A stretch of 64,000 nucleotides of DNA from the NCBI GenBank assembly GCA_022226935.1, contig CP092081.1, positions 647,176 to 711,175 on the forward strand. The letters run 5' to 3'. A program made the position numbers and the translations under genes. Positions 52,656 through 59,969 of the stretch are shown one piece after another (the first letter of the stretch is position 1; every line of letters starts with the position of its first letter). Under the pieces are notes generated by a model, which saw only the letters and a program-made list of their open reading frames with translations, was not told where the DNA came from and ran no database searches. Origin of the DNA: Nitrospira sp. Its GTDB lineage: Bacteria; Nitrospirota; Nitrospiria; Nitrospirales; Nitrospiraceae.

Positions 52656-54083
52656 TCATTTCCGCCGGTGGCGTGCCGACGGGCAGGCGTTCGGTCGTTG
52701 AAGTTCCGCAGGGATTTGAGTGGTCTCATCGAGACACGCCTGATCCAGTTGCGCTTGGACCAGGCCCAACGCGCCACTCAAGTTCGCCCCGCGGAAGTTG
52801 GCCTGCTGAAGGTCGGCATTATTGAGTTGGGCTCCGGTCAAATCGGCGGCGCTCAAGTTGGTTCCTCGCAGATTGGCTTCCTGCAGATTGGTTTGGACCA
52901 TGATCGTGCGACTCATGTCGGCCTCGCTCAAGTCGGCCGATACGAGATTGGCCAGTTCAAGATTCGCCTCGGCGAGCCGGGCTTGCTGCAGATGGGCCTT
53001 CGGCGCATAGATTTCGGTCAGATCCGCTTTCTGCAGATCGGTTCGCGACAGCTGCGCGCCGATAAGGACCGCATGATGCAACCGGGCCCCGTGCAGGTTT
53101 GCGGCGGTCAAGTTGGCCTTATACAACACCGCCATGATCATGGTCGCGGAATCCAGGCGAGCCTTGGCCAGATTGGCGCCCTCCAGGTTCGCATGTTCGA
53201 GATTGGCTCGCTGCAGGTTGGCGCCGGTCAGGCGCGCGTATCGAAAATCCGCGCCTCGGAGGCTGGCCTCGTGAAGATCCGCTTGAATCAGCGACGCGTC
53301 ATCCAGATACGCGCTTTCCATATCGGCTTCGACCAGTGATGCGCCGTCGAGTGTGGCGCTGTCCAGGAGGGCGCCTTGCAGATTGGCCCGGCGCAGATTG
53401 GCCTGCCGGAGATTGGTTCGGCGCAGGTCGGTTCCGGCCAGGTCGGCATCGGTCAACGTGGCCTTCGACAGGTTCGCGCCATAGAAATATCCGTCGAGCA
53501 GGCTGGCTCCGCTCAGGTCCGCGAGTTGTAAATCCGCATCCTCAAAATGCGCTCGCTCCAACAGCGCTTCACGAAAGAATGCGCCTTGGAGGTTGGCCCC
53601 GTAAAAGGCCGCCTCGTCTGCGGAGACTCGATTCAGGCGGGACTTGACCAATAGGCCTTTGCGCAGATCGGCTCCTTCAAGATTGGCATCATCGAGAATG
53701 GCTTGAGACAGATCTGCGCCTTTGAGGTGCGCTTGGACCAGGCTGGCGTTCCTCAGATTTGCGCCCTTCAAGAGCGCGCCTTCAAGATTGACACGCTCAA
53801 GGGTGGTCCCCGTCAGCCGCAGTTGCCGGAGATCCGTACGACAGAGGTTTGCCCGGCGGCCATCGGCAGACTCGCGGTCCTCGAGCCAGCGGGCATGGGC
53901 CAGTAGCACTTTGTCCACGATTTTAGGCGCGGGGCGTGTGCGTTGGTACTGGCTCTCGCAGGTGCCGGCCATGGAAGGTTTGTGCGCGGTTTTCGTCGCG
54001 GCATGTGCACCGACTGGAATGGAAAGCAGCGCGGTGACCACCCAACCGGCAACGATTGTGGTGGACAAGGGATGCTGGTTCAT
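52656..54083 (-). CDS. Exported pentapeptide-repeat protein
   Basis: Protein of 475 residues. The start is ATG 54083 (AAGGAGG upstream), not the TTG just before it. A signal peptide covers about residues 1-28, then a linker, then about 60 tandem A(D/N)Lxx-type five-residue repeats (for example ADLSQA, ANLEGA, ANLRRA) that form a right-handed quadrilateral beta-helix. The repeats give the DNA a visible 15-base periodicity. Cytoplasmic relatives mimic DNA, but this one is exported, so an envelope or surface scaffold is more likely. Two terminal cysteines could bridge the helix end. Confidence 0.88.
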   Translation of the reverse strand: MNQHPLSTTIVAGWVVTALLSIPVGAHAATKTAHKPSMAGTCESQYQRTRPAPKIVDKVLLAHARWLEDRESADGRRANLCRTDLRQLRLTGTTLERVNLEGALLKGANLRNASLVQAHLKGADLSQAILDDANLEGADLRKGLLVKSRLNRVSADEAAFYGANLQGAFFREALLERAHFEDADLQLADLSGASLLDGYFYGANLSKATLTDADLAGTDLRRTNLRQANLRRANLQGALLDSATLDGASLVEADMESAYLDDASLIQADLHEASLRGADFRYARLTGANLQRANLEHANLEGANLAKARLDSATMIMAVLYKANLTAANLHGARLHHAVLIGAQLSRTDLQKADLTEIYAPKAHLQQARLAEANLELANLVSADLSEADMSRTIMVQTNLQEANLRGTNLSAADLTGAQLNNADLQQANFRGANLSGALGLVQAQLDQACLDETTQIPAELQRPNACPSARHRRK

Positions 54084-54312
54084 CAAAGGGCCTCCTTCAG
54101 CCTATACGTACTGTAGTGGGCAGTTCTGAAACTCTTGTAGCGCGATTCATGGGTGCAGATCACTGGTACTACGGAGTCCTCCGCATTTCGATGCCGTCAG
54201 GCACGAGGGACCAACCCAGCATAACGCCTCCTGGCCGTGGGGCAAAGCCAACTCCGCTTGCAGGTCAATGTCGCCGGGGAACGGCTACGGCGCCTGGCCG
54301 TCTCGCTGCACC

Positions 54313-54696
54313 CTATCGCCCTTGCTGGACGAGCAGGCGGATATAGGCGAGGGCGTCCTGCCGCTCAGTTTCGGTCAATTGTCCTTGCCACGCATGCATC
54401 GGGCTGAAGACAATGCCGTGCTCGATCGTCCGAAGCAGTTCTTCGTCGGATTTCAGGAAGGATTTAAATCGGTGGAAATTAGCCGGTGGCACCGTCAATC
54501 CGGCAGCATCGGGGCCGTCCCCGCGGCCGCCGGCGCCGTGGCACGCGAGACAATGCCGTTCATATACCGCCTTGCCTTTGGTGGCATCCGGAGGGAATTC
54601 CTGGGCGCGCGCGCCGTCGACCACCGCCGCCAGCGTCAGGCCCACTGTGGCGACTAGAACGGCGTGACGGATGCCGATGGATGTGAACGTCCACAT
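54313..54696 (-). CDS. Exported mono-heme cytochrome c
   Basis: Class I cytochrome of 127 residues with a signal peptide and heme motif CLACH in ERHCLACHG. The probable sixth ligand is the Met of VFSPMHAW. It is paralogous to the cytochrome at 11154-11516, which sits in another stress-type series. It starts 17 bases after the FmdB-type gene and is the last gene of the HPF-Lon series. ATG 54696 is chosen over longer frame options by signal peptide fit. Confidence 0.85.
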   Translation of the reverse strand: MWTFTSIGIRHAVLVATVGLTLAAVVDGARAQEFPPDATKGKAVYERHCLACHGAGGRGDGPDAAGLTVPPANFHRFKSFLKSDEELLRTIEHGIVFSPMHAWQGQLTETERQDALAYIRLLVQQGR

Positions 54697-54713
54697 GGAT
54701 TGCTGCGTCTCCT

Positions 54714-54878
54714 TTAACTCTTCTTGGTCGTATGCGCGATGAACGAGGAAAAATGCTGCTGCAGCTTGGTGCTGCCGCAGGCCGGACATTGTACCTCACC
54801 TTTTTCGTGTTGTTTCAACGTGACGACGATCAGCGATTCCTTCCCGCAATCCAGACAGGTGTAATCATACATAGGCAT
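54714..54878 (-). CDS. FmdB-type zinc ribbon protein (54 residues)
   Basis: Small protein starting MPMYDYTCLDCG, the standard opening of FmdB/CxxC_CXXC_SSSS regulators, with a second knuckle CPACGS and a serine/threonine-rich end. AGGTGCCC precedes ATG 54878. These ribbons are regulatory or accessory proteins of uncertain function. It lies between the Lon-like gene and the cytochrome gene, with 34 and 17 bases to its neighbours. Confidence 0.82.
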   Translation of the reverse strand: MPMYDYTCLDCGKESLIVVTLKQHEKGEVQCPACGSTKLQQHFSSFIAHTTKKS

Positions 54879-54912
54879 GGGCACCTCGCTTGGACCGTGA
54901 CACGTGCTGCTG

Positions 54913-57324
54913 CTAATCCTTGACCCTGTTGTCCTCTTCCGCCTCCCCCCACGTCGCGACAATCTGAGCCATTTCTTCCAGGCGGGCGGCGGTTCGGCCG
55001 TAAATACTTTCCGGCGGAAAGGTTCCTTCCGCTCCGCGTTCGCCTGCAGGAACTCCGATGAGCAACTCCAGCGCCTGGTCTACGGTATCAACGCCGTACA
55101 CGGTAAATCGCCCTTCTTCCACCGCCGTGACGACCTCCCGATTCAGCGCCAGGTGTTTGATATTGCGCGCGGGAATGATGACCCCTTGTTTGCCTGTGAG
55201 GCCGCGCCGCTTGCAGGATTCGAAAAAGCCTTCGATTTTTTCGTTCACGCCACCGATGGGCTGAATCTCTCCCAGCTGATTCACCGAACCCGTGACCGCG
55301 AGCGATTGCCGGACAGGCAGGTCGGCCAGACTCGAGAGCACGGCTGCCAGCTCGGCGACGGCCGCGCTGTCGCCTTCGACTTCCGAATAGGTTTGTTCGA
55401 AGGTCAAGGTGGCGCTCAAGGCAAATGGCTGCATACCGGCGAATTTTCCTGCCAGAAATCCCGCCAGCGTCATGACGCCCTTGCTGTGAATTTCACCCGC
55501 CAGATCGACCTCCCGCTGAATATCGATCACGCCCTTCGTGCCGACATAGGTGCGAGCGGTGATTCTCGTCGGTCGGCCGAAGCAATAGTCGCCCAGCTCA
55601 TAAACGGACAATCCATTGACTTGTCCGATGACGTCACCTTGGAGATCCACCATCAATGTGCCTTCGGCGATTTCTCCCTGGAGCCATTGCTCGGGCAGAT
55701 CGGCGCGGCGCCGTTGATGCGCCAGGGCTGACTCGACGTCCGCGCGTGTCACCAATGCGTGCCCGCTCTTCTTGGCCCAATAGCCGGCTTCGCGAATCAA
55801 GTCGCTCACCAGGCTGAACCGCAGCGACAGCCGGTCGTGCCGGTCGGCGAATCGAAAGCCCTGGCGGATTACTTCGGCCACCGCATCCGCGCCGAAGTGC
55901 GGCAACCCTTCTTCCCGGCACAAGCGGGATACGAATCGCGCATATTGCCGTTCCTGGCGCTCATCATGCGGGACTTCCACATCGAAGTCCGCCTTCACTT
56001 TGAAGAGTTTGGAGAAATCCTCCTCATAGGCCTGCAGCAGATGGTAGATGCCGGTGGTGCCGACCAGGATAACCTTCACCGAGACGGGAATCGGCTCCGG
56101 GCGGAGGCCGGCCGTGGCGAACCCATAAAATTCCGACGGATCCTCAATGGTGACGGCTCCGGTCTTAATCACGCGCTTCAAGGCCTCCCAGGAGAAGGGC
56201 TGGCGCAGCAGATCCAACGCCTGCAGGATGAGATACCCGCCGTTGGCCTGCAGCATGGCCCCGGGCCGGATTTCGGTGAAGTCGGTATACATCACGCCGA
56301 GATGCGCGCGCCGCTCGATTTTGCCGATGAGATTGCTGTAGGTCGGATGTGATTCGTCTATGACGGGTGCACCGGCGGCGGCATCCCGGGCGACGATCAG
56401 GTTCACGGCGAATCGTGTCATGTCGGGCCGGCGGGACTGCTCCAGGCCTGGAATCGCCAGCACCGGTCCGGCGTGAGGCAGGAAGTCTCTGTACTGATGG
56501 ACGATGTCGTCATGGACCCGTTGTAGATAGGCGAGGACGGGCTGCGAGGATTGATAGGCTTGCAGGAGCGCGTCGTAGGCGCTTTTCATGACGTTCGCGA
56601 CGATGTGGTGGTCCAGCTGATGCAACGCCTGTTCGGCATCCCGTTCGAGGCCGTGCATCCGGACGTGAAACTCGCGGATGTCGCTTTCCAGCGATTGCCG
56701 CCGCCCGGTCAGTGCTTCCTGGACCGGTTCAGCGAGCTCCTCCATTTCCTTCTTAGTCATCGGGCGATCGTCTTTGATGGGAACCAGCGCGAATCCCCCC
56801 GCGGTTTCCTCAAACACGAATCCGCGCTGGTGGCACAGGATGGTGAGATCATGAAAGAGACTCTTCTTCTTCCCTTCCGTCTCTTCGATGATTTTCGCCT
56901 TGGCATCGAGATACTTTTTCCCTTCGAAGGCCGCGGGAATGTCACGGCGGAGCCCCTCGATCAAGGTGCTCATATCGCGTTTGAAGGACGCGCCCTGCCC
57001 CGCCGGAAACGAAAGGCAGGCCGGTCGCGATGCATCCTGGAAATTATGGACAAAACACCAGTCCGGCGGGGACGGAGCGGTCTGGGCCAACCGTTGGACC
57101 ATCTGTCGGACCAACGTGCCCTTGCCGGTTCCTACCGGGCCCGAGACGAAGATGTTGAAGCCGGGACTCTTCATCTGCAGGCCAAATTCCAAGGCCTCGA
57201 CCGCCCGCTCCTGCCCGATCGTCTCCTCAAGCGGCTCCACCTGGCTCGTATCGCCGAATCCCAAGCGGGCGGGATCGACCGTCGGAGCCAGGAGAGAAGC
57301 CGGGAGTCTATGGTTGTCCAGCAT
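54913..57324 (-). CDS. Lon-family ATP-dependent protease (LonB-like)
   Basis: Protein of 803 residues. It has an AAA+ N-terminal part with Walker A GPVGTGKGT (Lys68), a long helical insertion, and a C-terminal S16 proteolytic domain with catalytic Ser653 in EGDSA and Lys696 in GGVNEKIEG; the 43-residue spacing matches Lon. It lacks the Lon N-domain, and the arrangement resembles the LonB/AAA-S16 family (YcbZ-type). ATG 57324 overlaps no other gene and follows the HPF stop by ten bases. It would degrade proteins during growth arrest or recovery. Confidence 0.88.
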   Translation of the reverse strand: MLDNHRLPASLLAPTVDPARLGFGDTSQVEPLEETIGQERAVEALEFGLQMKSPGFNIFVSGPVGTGKGTLVRQMVQRLAQTAPSPPDWCFVHNFQDASRPACLSFPAGQGASFKRDMSTLIEGLRRDIPAAFEGKKYLDAKAKIIEETEGKKKSLFHDLTILCHQRGFVFEETAGGFALVPIKDDRPMTKKEMEELAEPVQEALTGRRQSLESDIREFHVRMHGLERDAEQALHQLDHHIVANVMKSAYDALLQAYQSSQPVLAYLQRVHDDIVHQYRDFLPHAGPVLAIPGLEQSRRPDMTRFAVNLIVARDAAAGAPVIDESHPTYSNLIGKIERRAHLGVMYTDFTEIRPGAMLQANGGYLILQALDLLRQPFSWEALKRVIKTGAVTIEDPSEFYGFATAGLRPEPIPVSVKVILVGTTGIYHLLQAYEEDFSKLFKVKADFDVEVPHDERQERQYARFVSRLCREEGLPHFGADAVAEVIRQGFRFADRHDRLSLRFSLVSDLIREAGYWAKKSGHALVTRADVESALAHQRRRADLPEQWLQGEIAEGTLMVDLQGDVIGQVNGLSVYELGDYCFGRPTRITARTYVGTKGVIDIQREVDLAGEIHSKGVMTLAGFLAGKFAGMQPFALSATLTFEQTYSEVEGDSAAVAELAAVLSSLADLPVRQSLAVTGSVNQLGEIQPIGGVNEKIEGFFESCKRRGLTGKQGVIIPARNIKHLALNREVVTAVEEGRFTVYGVDTVDQALELLIGVPAGERGAEGTFPPESIYGRTAARLEEMAQIVATWGEAEEDNRVKD

Positions 57325-57334
57325 CGTGTGAGTC

Positions 57335-57880
57335 CTACAGTTTGAGGAGATGCGGTGGCTGGACGATGGTGGCACGCAGGCCCTTTTCGCCGGGCTCGCT
57401 TTCGAACATGACTTCGACTCCGTCTTCCATATCCGTGAAGGCCATGCCCTTGAGGGCATTCTTGTGGAAATACACTTCGCCACCGCCGTCCATCAAAATG
57501 AACCCGTACCCAAGGTCCGGGAAGACCTTGCTGACGACGCCGCGAAGCTGCGGCAGCGGTTCCACGCGAATCACCTTATCGGCGCGTTTTTCTCGAAATT
57601 TTCGTAATTCGATTGCCACGGCATCGAAAGCGGAGCGGATGGCTTCTTCGAAGGTCTTGTCCTCCTTGCGGGAGGTGATCGTTTGCCGGCTCGGAACCGT
57701 GACGAGCACGAGCGCCTCCGCGACGTTGTCCAATTTCTTATGATGACGATTTTTGGTGAGCGTGACGCGGCCATGCACAATGTCGTCATGGCCACGCTGC
57801 AGAGCAGCCATCCGTTCTTCGATCTCCGTCTTCCAACGCGGGGTCATTTCGATGTTGCGGCTTTCCACTTCCAGATTCAT
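57335..57880 (-). CDS. HPF/RaiA-like ribosome hibernation factor fused to a cold-shock domain
   Basis: Protein of 181 residues. The N-terminal 100 residues follow the HPF/RaiA fold (IEERMAALQRGHDDIVHGRVTL, KTFEEAIRSAFDAV). Residues about 115-180 form a cold-shock domain with GVVSKVFPDLGYGFILMD and VYFHKNAL, the RNA-binding motifs. ATG 57880 has GAGGAGG upstream. Such HPF-CSD fusions probably protect idle ribosomes. It is the first gene of the series HPF-Lon-FmdB-cytochrome, 46 bases downstream of a sigma-54 site. Confidence 0.86.
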   Translation of the reverse strand: MNLEVESRNIEMTPRWKTEIEERMAALQRGHDDIVHGRVTLTKNRHHKKLDNVAEALVLVTVPSRQTITSRKEDKTFEEAIRSAFDAVAIELRKFREKRADKVIRVEPLPQLRGVVSKVFPDLGYGFILMDGGGEVYFHKNALKGMAFTDMEDGVEVMFESEPGEKGLRATIVQPPHLLKL

Positions 57881-57925
57881 GCGTCCTCCTCTCGTCTCAG
57901 ATGGAACAGGTTCTACTGCTCTCTC

Positions 57926-57941
57926 AGCAAGGCACATGCCT
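57926..57941 (-). promoter_or_regulatory. Sigma-54 promoter ahead of HPF-Lon operon
   Basis: Minus strand AGGCATG, four bases, TTGCT; GG (57940-57939) and GC (57928-57927) are ten bases apart. The -12 box TTGCT is exact. The predicted start near 57914 is about 35 bases before ATG 57880. Confidence 0.62.
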
Positions 57942-57993
57942 TTGCCCATCAGGGTTTACGGCAGTCGACGCGAGGATGAATCGGCTCAAAGTG

Positions 57994-58010
57994 GGGCATT
58001 TTCATGGCAA
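57994..58010 (+). promoter_or_regulatory. Weak sigma-54-like element on the opposite strand
   Basis: GGGCATT, four bases, TGGCA keeps GG (57995-57996) and GC (58007-58008) spacing, with one mismatch in the -12 box. It would face the phosphotransferase gene but is about 150 bases away. Confidence 0.25.
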
Positions 58011-58160
58011 GAGCCACTGCGCCGGGCGGAGGTCCGCACACCACTGGCGCATAATTCCTCACTTGCCTGAATCAGGCTGAAGCCCAATGCACCAGTCTCC
58101 GCTCGATGTGACGGGCTTGGGGCCCCTTTTGCGGGAACACGTTTTGCGTATGAACCGGCT

Positions 58161-59249
58161 ATGCCGGTGTTGAAGAAATCCGCCCTGGACGCCTATGTCA
58201 AGACACGGTTCGGTTCGACGGCCGAATTGACGGCCTATGGTCCCATCGGGAAAGAAACACAGGGTGCACGATACAAACAGTATGGGTATGGTGCGCCGAT
58301 CCGATTAACCTTCCGCACAGACGGCGACAAGACCCGCCAGGTGGTGCTGGGTACGATGAGTCCCGGTCCGTTCGGCCACGAGCATCCGGCTGATCGAGCC
58401 CAGGCGATGTTGATGGACTATGACTGTTACAGCCGGCTTCCCCGGCATATCACCGCCCTGGACGTGGGCGCGTTCACCGCACGTGGCGAGTTGATGTCGG
58501 TCGCGGCGGCCAAAGAATTCTTCTTGCTGACCGAATGGTCGGAAGGGGATACCTATCACAAGGATCTCGAACGGCTGGCGAAGGCGCCCAAGCCGACTGC
58601 GTTGGATCGGAAGCGGACACAGGCGCTGGCTGACTATTTGGCGACCATTCACCGCGTGAAGCGCAGGGATCCGCAACTGTATCGACGCCGCCTGCGTGAA
58701 TTACTTGGTCATGGCGAATGTATTATGGGACTCACCGACAGTTATCCTCGCCGCTTTGGTTTCATCACGGAAGATGTGCTGCAACGTATCGAAGTCGCCT
58801 GTAATGCCTGGCGCTGGCGGTTGCGCAGCCAGCATGCGCGCCTTTCACAAGTGCATGGAGATTTTCATCCCTGGAACGTGTTGTTCCGTCGCGGGGCGGA
58901 CTTTTCCGTGCTGGACCGGTCGCGTGGGGAGTGGGGTGAGCCGGCGGACGATGTGACGTCGATGTCGATCAATTATCTGTTTTTCTCGCTCTGCCGGCAT
59001 GGCACGTTGAAAGGGCCGTTGGAGGTCTTGTTCCGTTCGTTCTGGGATCGCTATCTGAGCAAGAGTCGCGATCAGGACGTACTGGAGGCGACGGGGCCGT
59101 TTTTTGCCTTTCGGGGCCTGGTGTTGGCCAGTCCGCTCTGGTATCCGAAGTTGACCCTCACGCTGCGGCGGAAAATATTCCGGTTCATTGAAAATGTGCT
59201 GGCCGTCCCGCGTTTCGATCCGGCCGATGTGAATCGGTATTGCGACTGA
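58161..59249 (+). CDS. Aminoglycoside-phosphotransferase-fold kinase
   Basis: Protein of 362 residues with the APH/choline-kinase fold. Brenner-type motif VHGDFHPWNVLF supplies the catalytic Asp and the metal-binding Asn, followed by the LDRSRGEWGEPADDV segment equivalent to the DFG-like metal site. The substrate is unknown; resistance is unlikely. In other bacteria a related APH domain is fused to a P-loop kinase in one protein (COG2187 plus COG0645), as in the DosR-regulated Rv2004c of Mycobacterium tuberculosis from memory. Here the P-loop kinase is the next gene. Confidence 0.8.
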   Translation: MPVLKKSALDAYVKTRFGSTAELTAYGPIGKETQGARYKQYGYGAPIRLTFRTDGDKTRQVVLGTMSPGPFGHEHPADRAQAMLMDYDCYSRLPRHITALDVGAFTARGELMSVAAAKEFFLLTEWSEGDTYHKDLERLAKAPKPTALDRKRTQALADYLATIHRVKRRDPQLYRRRLRELLGHGECIMGLTDSYPRRFGFITEDVLQRIEVACNAWRWRLRSQHARLSQVHGDFHPWNVLFRRGADFSVLDRSRGEWGEPADDVTSMSINYLFFSLCRHGTLKGPLEVLFRSFWDRYLSKSRDQDVLEATGPFFAFRGLVLASPLWYPKLTLTLRRKIFRFIENVLAVPRFDPADVNRYCD

Positions 59250-59298
59250 GTGGTAATGAAGGTAGCGGTAGCGCCTCGTGCAATGAGGCGGCTCTCAC

Positions 59299-59835
59299 AT
59301 GGTGCACAAGACGATGGCGCCCTTTGCGCTTTGGCTCACCGGTCTCCCGGCCTCCGGGAAAAGTTCTATCGTGGCCCGGCTGCTACCCAAACTGGCTTCG
59401 CTGGAGATGACCGCCGAGGTGCTGGAGTCGGATGCCGTCCGCCGCATTCTGACGCCTGAGGCCAGCTATTCGAAGGAGGAGCGCGATCTGTTCTACCGGG
59501 CCTTGGGCTTCATGGGGGCGCGATTGCTGGCGCATGGGGTGAACGTGATCATCGACGCGACCGCGAGCCGACGGGCCTATCGAGAATTTGCCCGCACGCT
59601 GATGCCTGATCTGCTGGAGGTCTCGGTCGAATGCCCGTTGCAGGTCTGCATGGAGCGGGATAAGAAGGGAACGTACCGGCGCGGCCTGCAAGGCGAATCT
59701 TCCACTGTGCCCGGATTACAGGAACCCTATGAAGCCCCGCTCTCGCCGGATTTGACCATCAATACCACAGAGCTGTTGCCCGACGCCGCAGCGGATCAGA
59801 TTGTCAGGTTGATCCGTTCACGTCGCCAAAGTTGA
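59299..59835 (+). CDS. APS-kinase-like P-loop kinase
   Basis: Protein of 178 residues with Walker A GLPASGKSS at the N-terminus, ESDAVRR and the downstream GVNVIIDATASRRAYR, typical of adenylylsulfate kinase and related small-molecule kinases; CMERDKKGTY is the lid-like region. No sulfate adenylyltransferase gene is nearby. Because of its partner, phosphorylation of a small molecule other than APS is possible. ATG 59299 is used; ATG 59314 is an alternative. Confidence 0.82.
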   Translation: MVHKTMAPFALWLTGLPASGKSSIVARLLPKLASLEMTAEVLESDAVRRILTPEASYSKEERDLFYRALGFMGARLLAHGVNVIIDATASRRAYREFARTLMPDLLEVSVECPLQVCMERDKKGTYRRGLQGESSTVPGLQEPYEAPLSPDLTINTTELLPDAAADQIVRLIRSRRQS

Positions 59836-59969
59836 ATCAGACTGTGCCGAGTAGGATTGCCTGAATCGTCCACATGCAGCGGTGCTCGCTCTGTTGGACG
59901 GCCCTTGCTCGATGCCATCGCTTTCTATAGGATGACGCCGTCAGCGTGATCCTATCCCGGAGGGCATCC

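Noticed and set aside
52656-54083. 15-base periodicity resembling a DNA repeat array or CRISPR
   Set aside because: The period comes from pentapeptide codons; there are no identical spacers or palindromic repeats.
54904-55731. Long plus-strand frame opposite the Lon-like gene
   Set aside because: Lies entirely inside a gene with clear Lon motifs and has no recognisable domain; it is a shadow of codon bias in a GC-rich genome.
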